64,000 bases of DNA. It comes from Chromatiales bacterium 21-64-14 (lineage in GTDB: Bacteria; Pseudomonadota; Gammaproteobacteria; 21-64-14). The position numbers and the translations under genes are program-made. The stretch spans positions 42,392 to 106,391 of the forward strand of contig NCBI01000005.1 of NCBI GenBank assembly GCA_002255365.1, read 5' to 3'. Below, one piece after another: positions 36,001-45,430 of this stretch (position 1 is the stretch's first letter; each line of letters opens with the position of its first letter). A model generated the notes under the pieces. That model did no database searches, was not told the DNA's origin, and saw only the letters and a list, made by a program, of their open reading frames with translations.

Positions 36001-36480
36001 CTACGAAAAGCCCGAAGTCAAAGCGTCGATCAAGATCGAAGCGCGACCGTCCAGCAGTGTGCGCCCATCCGCGCACACACTGAACTCATATAGCAGCAAC
36101 TCGCCATTTCCGCTGGTACGCTCGGCATGCACCTGCAAGTCCGAAACAATATCGTCCAGGCGTGACACATGCAACTGCGTCCGGCGTACGCTAAGGAGGA
36201 GACCGGGACGCACTACTGGATCGTTGGTCTCCCCCATCAGCAACGCGCTATGCACCGCCATTGCCTGCGCGGCATATTCAATTCCGCACCCAGTTCCGAG
36301 ACGGCCGAATTGGCGCAGCGGATTAGTGGCGTCGCGATGGCTGGACGTTGCGCAGACGATGTGCTGCGCATCCCAGGCCAGCACTGAACTGAGCAGACAC
36401 ATACGGCCACAATGCGGAATATGCGTAGCGATCCAGGCGTGATCCAATAGTACGCCGTCGAGTCGGATCGGTTTCAGCAT
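36001..36480 (-). CDS. Hotdog-fold 3-hydroxyacyl-ACP dehydratase (ApeP-like)
   Basis: A 159-residue hotdog protein. The segment WIATHIPHCGRMCLLSSVLA matches the PH-G-M-LL block of aryl-polyene dehydratases, with the histidine as catalytic candidate. The end, RTLLDGRASILIDAL, is typical of the C-terminal strand. It lies between the KS-like partner and the ketoreductase, as ApeP does in E. coli. It overlaps the upstream gene by seven bases. Confidence 0.8.
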   Translation of the reverse strand: MLKPIRLDGVLLDHAWIATHIPHCGRMCLLSSVLAWDAQHIVCATSSHRDATNPLRQFGRLGTGCGIEYAAQAMAVHSALLMGETNDPVVRPGLLLSVRRTQLHVSRLDDIVSDLQVHAERTSGNGELLLYEFSVCADGRTLLDGRASILIDALTSGFS

Positions 36481-37292
36481 GATGACAGTTCAATGGCCAG
36501 TCGCTGGTCGGGGAGACCATCGAGCGCCAAACTCGTCGATTCCATGCGTGCCAGTGTGCTCAGCAGCGGCAGAGCGCGCGCTGCGGGAATCGTGCGGCGC
36601 AGCGCTTCCAGGTCGGGATTGGCCAACGTCTGTGCCGGCGCATCAGTGAAGATCGCATCGGGATATACGCACACACGCGCCAAGCTACGTGGGCTAGGCT
36701 TGGGTACGAGCACCAGGGCAACAGCGAAGCTATCGGTGATCGGCCGAACGCTGAATAGCGGTTCCGGGTAGTTGGAGTCATACGCCAATAATAGTACAGG
36801 GCTACGACTGAGCATCACTTGGGAAAGCGCTTCCAGCAATGCAGCAGCGAAACTTCCGTCGTAGGCACACAGCACTACGGACGGTGTCATCGACCCCGTA
36901 GCGATGCCCCAGTATCCCGAGGCCACGTTGTGGACCGAGTTGTGAAACCGCGTCGGCGAAATCAATCGGTCGCCGGAGGCCAGCGCCGTGCAAATTTCAT
37001 GGCAGTTCGGACCGTCACCGCCAGAGGAGCTGAACACGGTCGGCAGGTCACGCGGGTTGAGCTCGGCGGCGGCGACCGCGGCGAGCCCGGTCGCGAGCGT
37101 GAGTTTAATCACCGTCGTGGCGCGACGCCGTTCGGCGGGCTGCAAAAGCTGGGGGCTCGGTAAAACGGTTTTTCCTGGCGAGTAAGGGGCCTCTCCGCGC
37201 AGCACAGCACGCGCCTGCTCCCAGCTGACCAAGCCCGGACCGAGTAATCCGATGCCGTCGACGTAGGCCTCAATGTTGCGCGTGGAGTTCAA
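36474..37292 (-). CDS. Beta-ketoacyl synthase-like partner (chain-length-factor type)
   Basis: A 272-residue thiolase-fold protein of the KS-like group found in aryl polyene clusters. It lacks the catalytic cysteine triad of the neighbouring ketosynthase: the region around HNSVHNVASGYWGIATGS has no active-site Cys-His-His set. It therefore probably pairs with that ketosynthase and sets chain length. I prefer the TTG start at 37292, which overlaps the ketosynthase stop as TTGA; an upstream ATG at 37328 would give 284 residues. Confidence 0.75.
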   Translation of the reverse strand: MNSTRNIEAYVDGIGLLGPGLVSWEQARAVLRGEAPYSPGKTVLPSPQLLQPAERRRATTVIKLTLATGLAAVAAAELNPRDLPTVFSSSGGDGPNCHEICTALASGDRLISPTRFHNSVHNVASGYWGIATGSMTPSVVLCAYDGSFAAALLEALSQVMLSRSPVLLLAYDSNYPEPLFSVRPITDSFAVALVLVPKPSPRSLARVCVYPDAIFTDAPAQTLANPDLEALRRTIPAARALPLLSTLARMESTSLALDGLPDQRLAIELSSC

Positions 37293-38524
37293 GCGCGGTC
37301 TCCCGCGAGACCTAGAATAAGGCTGCAATTGGTCCCGCCGAAGCCGAAGGAATTGCTCATCACCCGCTGCGGCGGCGCGTTGCGAAGCTCCAACAGATAG
37401 TCGAGCGGGCCCGCCTCGGCTATGTCCGGATCGAGCGCAGCGGTACCCACACTTGCGGGCATGAAGCCATGGCGCAATGCCAGCACACTGAGCACCGCCT
37501 CAAGTCCACCAGCGGCACCCAGAGTGTGGCCGGTCGCGCCCTTGGTAGAACTGCATGGCACGCCAGCGCCGAACAGCCTGCCCACCGCGCGACCTTCTGC
37601 AGAGTCGTTGACGCGCGTAGCGGTGCCGTGCAAATTAATGTAGTTGATGTCAGCAGCTACCAAACCGGCTTGGTCGAGCGCACGCTGCATGGCTAAGCGC
37701 GCGCCCAAGCCGTCTGGGTGCGGCGATGACATATGATACGCGTCACTCGATTGGCCTACACCCAGTAACACCACGGCGTCGTTCGGGACATCACGCGGCG
37801 CGCGCTCGAGTAATGCAAAAGCGGCCGCTTCGCCCAAAGACAAGCCACTGCGCTGCGCGTCGAAAGGCCGGCAGGGGAGGGCGGAAAGCAGCTCGAGTGA
37901 CTTGAAGCCATACAGCGTGGTCAGACACAAGCTGTCCACTCCGCCCACCAGCGCACAGTCGATGGCCCCCAGTGCCAACAGGCGCTGCGCGCTGGCGAAG
38001 ACATTGGCGCTCGATGAACAGGCTGAGGATACGACGGCCGCCGGTCCGCGCAAACCGAAGCGTGCGCGCACGTAGGCGCAAAGCGAAAAGGTGTTGTGGG
38101 TTTCGGCGTAACGGAAATCTGACGGCAGCGCGCCGCGCTCATCCAGTCGGTGGTAGGCGAGCTCGGTTTGAAGAATCCCGGATGTGCTGGTGCCGACGAA
38201 TACGCCGACGCGGGGCGCACCGTAACGCGCGACGGCCGATTCGACGGCCTCGACGAATTCGTCCTGTCGTAGGCCTAATTCCGCCAAGCGGTTGTTGCGG
38301 CAGTCGTAGGCCGCGAGAGGTTCCGATAGCTGTACGGCGTCCACGCCGGCGACCGCACCGGTCCAAGTCCTCAGATCCACCGTATCAAAGGAACAGGGAG
38401 CCAAGCCGCAAACATGTGCGCGCAATGCAGTTAGATGGGCTGGTAGTCCGGCACCCAGGCTGCTCGCGACAGTGCAGTGAGTGAGCAGCATGGGAGGGAC
38501 CAACGGTGTAGGGTAGGAGTTCAT
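37289..38524 (-). CDS. Beta-ketoacyl-ACP synthase (KAS I/II type, ApeO-like)
   Basis: Chain-extending ketosynthase of the polyene pathway. The 411-residue protein has the full Cys-His-His set: Cys169 in SSACSSSANVF, His299 in NLHGTATRVND and His333 in GATGHTLGAAGG. The C-terminal block SFGFGGTN is also intact. It follows a decayed methyltransferase gene, from whose end it is separated by two bases. Confidence 0.94.
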   Translation of the reverse strand: MNSYPTPLVPPMLLTHCTVASSLGAGLPAHLTALRAHVCGLAPCSFDTVDLRTWTGAVAGVDAVQLSEPLAAYDCRNNRLAELGLRQDEFVEAVESAVARYGAPRVGVFVGTSTSGILQTELAYHRLDERGALPSDFRYAETHNTFSLCAYVRARFGLRGPAAVVSSACSSSANVFASAQRLLALGAIDCALVGGVDSLCLTTLYGFKSLELLSALPCRPFDAQRSGLSLGEAAAFALLERAPRDVPNDAVVLLGVGQSSDAYHMSSPHPDGLGARLAMQRALDQAGLVAADINYINLHGTATRVNDSAEGRAVGRLFGAGVPCSSTKGATGHTLGAAGGLEAVLSVLALRHGFMPASVGTAALDPDIAEAGPLDYLLELRNAPPQRVMSNSFGFGGTNCSLILGLAGDRA

Positions 38525-38526
38525 GT

Positions 38527-38911
38527 CTAGTGTGGGCGTTTCATGCCGTACCCGCCGATGGCTGTGGCAGTGAAGCTCGGAAAATAGATGACACGAAAGT
38601 GTGGCGTGCCGGAGGCGTCATCCACATGTAATAACAGCACTCCTTGTGCTGCCCGTGCCGCGCGCGCGGCGTGGTATATCGCCTTGCGCCGGGTAGTCGG
38701 CGCCGCCCAATACGTTGGGAGCCACTACCGCATCGGCGTTTCCAAAACCGGCCGTCTGGATACCGCAATGTTCGAAGGTCGCGGCATCGCGGAGCGCGCG
38801 GCACGCGCGTACCACCACGCTGGCGAGGAAATGCCGCGCGAAGCGCACGGCAACCCGATAGCGCGCAGCGGCGTGGCCGATCAAACGGGTTCGCGTGGGG
38901 GGGATTGTCAT
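38527..38911 (-). pseudogene. Decayed class I SAM methyltransferase of the pigment operon
   Basis: ATG at 38911 overlaps the deacetylase stop (ATGA), so this was a coupled gene. The first frame has AAARYRVAVRFARHF, like the N-terminus of cluster methyltransferases, then DAVVAPNVLGGADYPAQGD, like their motif IV region. The SAM-binding motif I region between is deleted. After the RRAR stretch the sense moves to another frame (AAQGVLLLHVDDASGTPHF), which ends at TAG 38527. The distance is 385 bases, not a multiple of three. The family call is mine, from residue patterns. Confidence 0.55.
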
Positions 38912-39741
38912 ATCAAGGCTTCGCGCAAGGTAACTGGGCGCAGTCCGGCGCGATTCAGGGCAGAGAGTAGTTCAGGCAGAACAGCCAGAATAACAGGCTG
39001 GCCTTCCGTTGTACGCGCGGCGTGGCCGTCATGCAGGAGCAGTATATCACCGGCGCGCAGACCACACAGTAGGCGTCGCAAAACATGTCTAGCAACACCT
39101 TCGCGGGTGTCGAAGCCGCGTCGCGTCCAACTCGTCAGGCGCAGATTCAAACGGGCCAGTACCGGGCCGAGAAACGGGTTACGCAGCCCGGCGGGCGCAC
39201 GGAAAAATTGGGGCCGCTGGCCGCCTATAGCAGTAAGGCTGTCCTGCGCGGCCTGGAGCTCGCGCGTATAGGCGCGCGGCCCGAGCATGACGAAATTATG
39301 CCGGTGGTGTTCGGTGTGATTTTCCAGCGCATGGCCGCGCTCCACGATAGCACGCGCAAGTTCGGGGTGGGCACGCGCGCGTCTTCCGATACAGAAAAAT
39401 GTGGCGCGTGCGCCGTAGCTGTCGAGTAGGTCGAGCACCGCAGGTGTGACAGCGGGGTCAGGACCATCGTCGATGGTTATCGCCACTTCGCCGCGTGCTG
39501 CGGCGCCCTCCGGCAAGCACCTGATGTTGGCACCCAGCAGCGTGCTGCGCGGCCACAGCCCGGCGGCGGTAAGCAACAGATGATCGGCAAATACGGCGCC
39601 TGCCGCCCAGGTCCACAGTGCAGGCTGCCACAGTACGGTGACCAGCGCGAGCAGATGGAGCGCGAGCGAGGCACGAATCAGGGGCGTGGCCCGCCAGGGC
39701 GAAGTGGGCAGCGGCGCGGGGCTAGCTAGTGGTGCGGGCAT
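38908..39741 (-). CDS. Polysaccharide deacetylase (NodB-like) membrane protein
   Basis: A 277-residue protein with hydrophobic segments at the N-terminus (about 18-60) and a NodB domain. The metal and catalytic motifs are VAITIDDGPDPAVT (TFDD-type), GHALENHTEHH (HxxxH) and the C-terminal DILLLHDGHA. ATG at 39741 is chosen; the longer frame to 39840 overlaps the exporter by 65 bases. Homologues occur in xanthomonadin clusters. The substrate may be an N-acetylated sugar on the lipid; this is inference. Confidence 0.82.
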   Translation of the reverse strand: MPAPLASPAPLPTSPWRATPLIRASLALHLLALVTVLWQPALWTWAAGAVFADHLLLTAAGLWPRSTLLGANIRCLPEGAAARGEVAITIDDGPDPAVTPAVLDLLDSYGARATFFCIGRRARAHPELARAIVERGHALENHTEHHRHNFVMLGPRAYTRELQAAQDSLTAIGGQRPQFFRAPAGLRNPFLGPVLARLNLRLTSWTRRGFDTREGVARHVLRRLLCGLRAGDILLLHDGHAARTTEGQPVILAVLPELLSALNRAGLRPVTLREALI

Positions 39742-39775
39742 AATCTCGTGCGTCGTGGGCAAGGAAACGGGCGCT

Positions 39776-42139
39776 TCAACGGAGGGCGCCCCGGGTGGAA
39801 CCACTGCGCCTCGCAAGCAGTGCCGAAAACAGCAGTGCAATCAATGCGCCGGGGCCAACGGTCACCCCCAGCGCGCGAAGTACTGGGACCCCCGAGAAGG
39901 CAAGCGTACCAAAACCGGCTACCGTGGTCAGGTTAGCGAACACCAGCGACGCCAGGGTGCGTGGCGCGATCCCTCCTTCCACGCTCCCGCGGTCAAAGAA
40001 CAGCGCATAGTTTGATCCTACGGCGACGATCAGCATCATACCGATCAAATGCAGGAGGGTAAGCTGCACGCCTGCCAGTACCAAGCCACTGGTTACCACC
40101 AGTACCGCAGATAGCAGGGGCGCTAAAACGCGCACTACGCGCACCGCGGAACGTAGCGCTACCAGCAACAGGACCGTGATCGCACCCAGCCCGGCCAACG
40201 ACAACCATAGCGTGGCTCGCAGATAGCTGGCGTATAGGTGGTTGCTAATTTGACCGACATTGAACAATTTTGCGCCGCTGCCGATGAGCGCGGCGTTCAC
40301 ACTCGCAGCGTCGATGAGCCCTGAGGTCGGAGCGCGCAGCGGCAGCAGCGCACTCCACGTGCCGTCGCGCTGGCGTAGCAAGAGGCTATCGATGATGCGG
40401 TAAAAATCCGTATGGCTAAGGTCGTGTAAAGTCAGCGGCGCAGCATGACGTGCGGCCTCGGCCTCATCCACGAAAGGGGTGAACAGCGCTGGTTTGACCG
40501 GCAGGCCTCGGACCGCGGCAGCTAGCCGGGTGCGCAGCGCGGCCGCGGCTGGGATCGCGGCTAGGCGATTGCGCTGGGTGGCGATGCTGGGCAGGTAATG
40601 CGCGGGGCTGTCGAAGCCGGCGATCACGCCCCGCGCCACTAGGGCGCGCAGCCGCGTACCCACGGCTTCCGCCGCGCTAAGAGCGGCGTCGGCACTCGCA
40701 CCACGCACCGCCACTAAATCCCCGGCATCGGGCGCTCCAAGCGCGCGGCGCAGCTGCGCGTCCAGCGCTAGGCTGCGAGCACTGACCGGGCTCAGGGATG
40801 AGAGCTGCGGGGACCACAACTGCTGCCGATGTCCAAAAAGCACCACGCAGGCCACCAGTACCAGCGCAGGGACGACCCAGCGCGCGCGTTGTAGGTGTAC
40901 GACGGCCCGCAGCAGGTGGGCACCGGTGCTACGCAAATCGCGCACCCCGAAGCGCCGCGGTAGCAGGTGCGGTAATACAAAGCGGGTCACCAGCGCGGCG
41001 CTCAACAGCCCGGCGATGGAATAGACCCCGAGTTGGGTCAGCCCGGGAAAATTCGACAGCAGTAGCGTAGCGAATCCGCATACCGAAGTCAGCATGCCGA
41101 GGCGTATGGTCGGCCAGAAACGCCCCAGCCAATCACGGCGCGCGGCATCGCCCGCCGCCCCGGATTGCACGAAAAGATAGATGGAATAGTCGACCGTCTC
41201 GCCGATCAGGGTGGTGCCAAAGCCCAGGGTGAGCCCTTGTACCACACCGAAGCTGAGGCTCACCGCGGCGATACCGGCAAGCACGCCGGAAAACACCGGC
41301 AGCAATCCGAGCAGCAGCACGGGCAGCGAGCGGTAAACTGACAACAGTAGAGCGACGATGAGCACGCCGCCAATGAGCGAGACACGCTGAACCGCGTCTT
41401 TGATGGCCGCTCGAGACTGTACCGAGAACACACCCGGGCCGGACAGCACCAGCTTGTTCTGTGCGGCGGAGCCCCCGAGCTTCGCCTGCGCGGTGGCGAA
41501 GGCGCTTTGAATCTCGGCCATGGCGGCCGCTTGCCCGTCAGTATCCGCGCCGGACGCACGGGTTTGCGCCACCAGCAATGTACGCCCGGCTCCGGGCTCT
41601 ACCCATACGCCATCGCGTTTTTGTGGTTGCGCGCCGCCCGCCAAGTCGTTTAGAAGTTCCACGGTGGCACCGGTGGGGTCGGCAGGCAGCAGGGCTTTTA
41701 CCTCCTCACCCAGCGGCAACGCAAGTTGGTCAATGCTACCGGCGATGGCGTGGTGCAGGCCGGACACGGTAAAGAGTTCGGGCGTGGTGCGAGGGTTGAG
41801 GACATAGCGGTGATCAAAGATGAACCGGAAATCATGCCGTATTCCGCTGGCCTCTCCATTATTGACCGCGACGAAGGCGTGGTCGGTGCGCAGCTTCTGC
41901 GCAAGAGCACGGGATAGAGCCACCCGGTCGCTTAGATCGGCGCCGTCGATGCCGATTAGGATGAGGCGTGAAACCAAACCGTGCTGTAACTGGTCGACCA
42001 GGATTTGCGCCTGTTCATTGGGGGTGCGCGGCAAAAAGGCCGACATATCGGCGGTGTACCGGCTGTGGGCGATGACTGCGACACAGCCTAGTAGTGCCAT
42101 CACCCATAACAGCAAGGTCGCGCGGACACGCCAGATCAT
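39776..42139 (-). CDS. MMPL/RND-family exporter of the pigment cluster
   Basis: A 787-residue inner-membrane transporter with twelve membrane helices in two sets (helix 1 at about 5-25, a cluster at about 245-400, a second cluster at about 640-780) and two large periplasmic loops. Landmarks are GFGTTLIGETVDYSIYLFV and VGSNYALFFDR. It is the exporter expected to move aryl polyene lipids across the membrane, working with the LolA-like protein encoded just upstream. ATG overlaps that gene by four bases. Confidence 0.9.
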   Translation of the reverse strand: MIWRVRATLLLWVMALLGCVAVIAHSRYTADMSAFLPRTPNEQAQILVDQLQHGLVSRLILIGIDGADLSDRVALSRALAQKLRTDHAFVAVNNGEASGIRHDFRFIFDHRYVLNPRTTPELFTVSGLHHAIAGSIDQLALPLGEEVKALLPADPTGATVELLNDLAGGAQPQKRDGVWVEPGAGRTLLVAQTRASGADTDGQAAAMAEIQSAFATAQAKLGGSAAQNKLVLSGPGVFSVQSRAAIKDAVQRVSLIGGVLIVALLLSVYRSLPVLLLGLLPVFSGVLAGIAAVSLSFGVVQGLTLGFGTTLIGETVDYSIYLFVQSGAAGDAARRDWLGRFWPTIRLGMLTSVCGFATLLLSNFPGLTQLGVYSIAGLLSAALVTRFVLPHLLPRRFGVRDLRSTGAHLLRAVVHLQRARWVVPALVLVACVVLFGHRQQLWSPQLSSLSPVSARSLALDAQLRRALGAPDAGDLVAVRGASADAALSAAEAVGTRLRALVARGVIAGFDSPAHYLPSIATQRNRLAAIPAAAALRTRLAAAVRGLPVKPALFTPFVDEAEAARHAAPLTLHDLSHTDFYRIIDSLLLRQRDGTWSALLPLRAPTSGLIDAASVNAALIGSGAKLFNVGQISNHLYASYLRATLWLSLAGLGAITVLLLVALRSAVRVVRVLAPLLSAVLVVTSGLVLAGVQLTLLHLIGMMLIVAVGSNYALFFDRGSVEGGIAPRTLASLVFANLTTVAGFGTLAFSGVPVLRALGVTVGPGALIALLFSALLARRSGSTRGALR

Positions 42140-42753
42140 GGCATGGCGTGTTGTTGGATGATCAACGACGAATGATCACCGTCAGCCTGCTGCACGGCGA
42201 TGGTGCGCACCCAATTCTCGCGTCCCCCGATACGGACCTGGCGTACCCGCGCGCGCACGGTCGCGTCGAGTGGCACCAGGGTGAGACTCCAGCGGGCGGC
42301 ATCGCCCTCGAGTGTAACCCGGTAGTCGCGCGTCAGCGCGCGGAGATTGCCGTTGAGTGTGGCACGAATCCCGTCCACCAGGCCCGCGACCTCCGGGTGG
42401 GAACGCAGGCTGAACTGCCGGCGCCGCCCATCGGCTTCGACGCTGACTTGATTCCCCTGCACCACTAGAGTCTGCGGCCTGGGTTTGAGGGTGCGCATCT
42501 CGAGAAGATCCGGCGCGGCGTAGCGCAGTTCGCCGGAGGACTTGATGGGCACATTTAGGATGGCCATAGTTTTAGTTTCGACGTAAGTGGCTCGTCCCGC
42601 AGGACGTTGTGCCAGTGCGTGCATCAGCGTTTCGAGATTCCAATCGGCGGCGCGCGCGAGTGGCACACACAGCAGCGCCGTGGCAAGCACTAGGATGCAC
42701 GTGACGTAAAGGTGGAGCGGTCGGTGAAAACCTTCAGTCATGCGCGGGGTCAT
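42136..42753 (-). CDS. LolA-like outer-membrane lipoprotein carrier protein
   Basis: A 205-residue periplasmic protein with a signal peptide (cut near ARA-A) and a LolA-type half-barrel: ALAQRPAGRATYVETKTM, ELRYAAPDLLEMRTLKP, QVSVEADGRRRQFSL. It is a member of the LolA-like group paired with MMPL exporters. It probably shuttles pigment lipid. The stop overlaps the exporter start by four bases. Confidence 0.87.
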   Translation of the reverse strand: MTPRMTEGFHRPLHLYVTCILVLATALLCVPLARAADWNLETLMHALAQRPAGRATYVETKTMAILNVPIKSSGELRYAAPDLLEMRTLKPRPQTLVVQGNQVSVEADGRRRQFSLRSHPEVAGLVDGIRATLNGNLRALTRDYRVTLEGDAARWSLTLVPLDATVRARVRQVRIGGRENWVRTIAVQQADGDHSSLIIQQHAMP

Positions 42754-42760
42754 GGGTGCT

Positions 42761-43762
42761 CTATTCGGCTTCGGGGCTTACCGCTTCAGCGGCGGCGCCC
42801 TGCCAAAAATCATAGAAGTTGAACCAATTATAAGGCGCGGCGAGGCAATGCGCTTGCAGGCATCCGACGTAGCGTGCCAATGCCGCGTCCAGCGCTACGG
42901 CGCTCTTCTTGAGACCGACCTGGCTGAAGTCGGTTAGGGCCTCGAAATGGACGTCGTAGCGGTTACTGCCGCGATATACGGCGACCATGAAAATCACCGG
43001 CCTGCGCAGCAGCGCGGCGATGCGCAGCGGGCCGCGCGGCCACGGCGCGGGTACACCGAGAAAAGGCAGGGAGGCGGTAGCGTCGTCGTGCAGGGAACGG
43101 TCGCCGAGGATGCCGACCACCGCGCCGGCGTCCAGGCGTTCGCGCAGGCGTAACATCGAGTCGACTTGTCCGAGCGGGATGATATCGCGCGCAGCCATGG
43201 GGTTGATGGCATTCAGCGTCGCATTGATTCGGCGCGCGTTGTCCTCGTACATCAACATCGCCACCGGGAGATCACCACGCTGGCGCGCGAGGGCGCGCAG
43301 CACTTCGAAGCTTCCGAAATGCGCGCCTATGAGAAAGGCTCCCTGGCCCCGCGCCAGTGCGTCATCGATGATCTCCTGACCACTCACGCGGATGTCAAAC
43401 AGGTCAAAGCGTTCATTGAGCAAATAGATGCGGTCATGGATCGTGGAGGCGAAAGCGAACACGTGGCGGAATCCATCGGCCCAACTCGCTTCGCGCCCTA
43501 GCGCACGGCCTAGATATTGTCGGGATGCGCGCCGGGCACGGGGTGTGAAAAGCACGAAGTACACAGCGATTCCGGCTAACACAGCGTGGGATATGCGCCG
43601 ACCCATGCGCAGTGAAATCCAGGTCATGATGCGCAGCATCAGTGTATTGCTGCGCTCCGTGTTTTGCGTCCATTCGGAACTGGGCGACTTGCTTGACGTG
43701 CGCTCCGAGCCTTGGGCGCTCGCGCCGGGATTCGTCGTAGTGGATCGGCGGGCAGCGCTCAT
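42761..43762 (-). CDS. LpxL/HtrB-like lysophospholipid acyltransferase
   Basis: A 333-residue acyltransferase of the LpxL/HtrB superfamily. The catalytic HX4-type block reads GAHFGSFEVLRAL, and a conserved GDRSLH segment with LGVPAPWPRGPLRIA follows. A hydrophobic helix (about 57-73) anchors it. The N-terminal 40 residues are polar and may mark a later start (MLRIMTWISL). In the cluster it may acylate the polyene lipid. It overlaps the dehydratase gene by four bases. Confidence 0.85.
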   Translation of the reverse strand: MSAARRSTTTNPGASAQGSERTSSKSPSSEWTQNTERSNTLMLRIMTWISLRMGRRISHAVLAGIAVYFVLFTPRARRASRQYLGRALGREASWADGFRHVFAFASTIHDRIYLLNERFDLFDIRVSGQEIIDDALARGQGAFLIGAHFGSFEVLRALARQRGDLPVAMLMYEDNARRINATLNAINPMAARDIIPLGQVDSMLRLRERLDAGAVVGILGDRSLHDDATASLPFLGVPAPWPRGPLRIAALLRRPVIFMVAVYRGSNRYDVHFEALTDFSQVGLKKSAVALDAALARYVGCLQAHCLAAPYNWFNFYDFWQGAAAEAVSPEAE

Positions 43763-44079
43763 GCTTGCCCCCCGATGTTTGGATCCGGTCCCAGCAAAGT
43801 GCCGCTGACGACTATGTGCCCTTCCGTGACGAGTTCAAATAGAATGCTACCATCCGCGGCTTTCTCGTGCCTCAAGCACAGGTCCTCCCCAGGGCCTACG
43901 GAGCTGCGAAATTTGACGGCGGTGATGCGGCAGCGTTCATGCGCGAGCCCATGAGACCAGAGGAAGTGCAGCGCCGTGTCGAGCAACAACACGCCGGGCA
44001 CGATTGGACGGCCCGGGAAGTGTCCGTCGAATACCGGATGAGCACGGGGGTAACCAGGAATCGGTTCAACGTCTGTCAT
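43759..44079 (-). CDS. 3-Hydroxyacyl-ACP dehydratase (FabZ-like, ApeI-like)
   Basis: A 106-residue hotdog dehydratase. The active-site segment HPVFDGHFPGRPIVPGVLLL holds the catalytic His20 and the FPG motif of FabA/FabZ. ATG at 44079 has GAGG six bases upstream and overlaps the ligase end by 14 bases. It provides one of the two dehydratases of the polyene cycle; the other is at 36001. Confidence 0.85.
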   Translation of the reverse strand: MTDVEPIPGYPRAHPVFDGHFPGRPIVPGVLLLDTALHFLWSHGLAHERCRITAVKFRSSVGPGEDLCLRHEKAADGSILFELVTEGHIVVSGTLLGPDPNIGGQA

Positions 44080-45430
44080 CGGCCACCTCATGGCAAGCGC
44101 TGTGTTGCTTGGCCAGCTCATGCAATGTCGAGCGAGGCAGCTTCCCGGTGGTATTGCGCGGTAACGCGTCCACGAGCACGAGGGGGCGCGGGAGAAATAC
44201 CGCGTCGACGCGTTCACGCAGCGCGGCAAGCAAATGATCATGGGTAAGTGTCGGGGCGACGACGAACGCCATCAGGCGCATGTTGTGGCTTGATTGCATG
44301 TCGTCGGGCATGTAAAAGACCCCATCTATCACGCCGGGGATAGAGTTGAGTTTATGGTCTAGATAAGCCAATGAGCTACGGTTGCCGGCGATATTCACCA
44401 TATCAGCGCTTCGGCCGTGGAGTAGAAAGTGGTTGGAATCGAGGGGCTCGATTACATCGTGCAGAGCGGTGGTTTGCGCAAGGTGGCCGCCGACAGCTTG
44501 GCCGACACCGAGATGGTCGCGCTGCAAGTGCACGCCGGGTAGTAATTCCCAGGTAGCAGTTTCTGCCGTACGCCGGGTGGCGATCTGTCCGGTTTCGGTC
44601 GATCCGTAGATTTCCAAGAGCGGGGCTCCAATGCGCACTTCCGCTTCGTGTGCAAGGCTGCGTGACAGTGGCGCGGTGGCCGACAAAATCAGCGCGACCG
44701 GCGGTAGCGCCACTTGCGACGACAGCAGAGCGCTCAAATGCACAGGCGTGGTCACGAACACGCGCGGCGCAGGCACTGCGGCCAAATCGGAGGCGACGTC
44801 GGCCGGGTAGAAGGGATGCGCAGCGCCTAGCGCAGCGCCTCCTTGGAGTGCGAGTAGCACGGTCGACTCGAAGCCATACATGTGCTGCGGGGGCACGGTT
44901 CCGATCAGGGTGTAACGCCGGTCGTCGTTCAGCCCTAGACGTGTGGAGCCTGATTGCACACAAGCGGTGAGGGCGCCCCAATTTTTGGGGTGTGGAACCG
45001 GAGTGCCGGTGGACCCGGATGTAAAGGCATAGACAACCACCCGATCCGCCGCAATCATCGGTACGGTCTGCGCTTCGAATTGTGCGCCAGACCCAATCCC
45101 TCCAGGGTAGAGGATCTGTGGAAAATTTAGGTCGCAGGGTTGTTCGCTCAAGCAGAATACGTCGGGAGCGAAAGCACGTATCTGCCGGGTTGTGTCAGCG
45201 GTACGGGTGGATGGCAGCAGGGTGATGCGGTTGCTGATGGCCGCAGCTGCAAATGCGACAGTAAAGTGATAGCGATCGTGGCAGAGGTTCAACATGTGCA
45301 TGGTATCGGGCATCGCGGCCGCAACGCGCTGCACATCGGCAAGGAAATCGCTCAGGCGGACCGGTTTGCCCTTGCGCCATGCGAACACACGGCTAGGGTC
45401 GGAATATGAAACCAGCGGCAATTCGGTCAT
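44066..45430 (-). CDS. AMP-dependent aryl-ACP ligase (ApeH-like)
   Basis: Activates the hydroxybenzoate starter with ATP and loads it onto ACP. The 454-residue protein has the adenylate-forming core YAFTSGSTGTPVPHPK, LLEIYGSTETGQIA and the C-terminal LPRNTTGKLPRSTL with the catalytic lysine. It is short for the family, as cluster ligases are. ATG at 45430 is chosen; a longer frame to 45535 has no support. It lies downstream of the degraded region 45431-46016. Confidence 0.9.
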   Translation of the reverse strand: MTELPLVSYSDPSRVFAWRKGKPVRLSDFLADVQRVAAAMPDTMHMLNLCHDRYHFTVAFAAAAISNRITLLPSTRTADTTRQIRAFAPDVFCLSEQPCDLNFPQILYPGGIGSGAQFEAQTVPMIAADRVVVYAFTSGSTGTPVPHPKNWGALTACVQSGSTRLGLNDDRRYTLIGTVPPQHMYGFESTVLLALQGGAALGAAHPFYPADVASDLAAVPAPRVFVTTPVHLSALLSSQVALPPVALILSATAPLSRSLAHEAEVRIGAPLLEIYGSTETGQIATRRTAETATWELLPGVHLQRDHLGVGQAVGGHLAQTTALHDVIEPLDSNHFLLHGRSADMVNIAGNRSSLAYLDHKLNSIPGVIDGVFYMPDDMQSSHNMRLMAFVVAPTLTHDHLLAALRERVDAVFLPRPLVLVDALPRNTTGKLPRSTLHELAKQHSACHEVADDRR

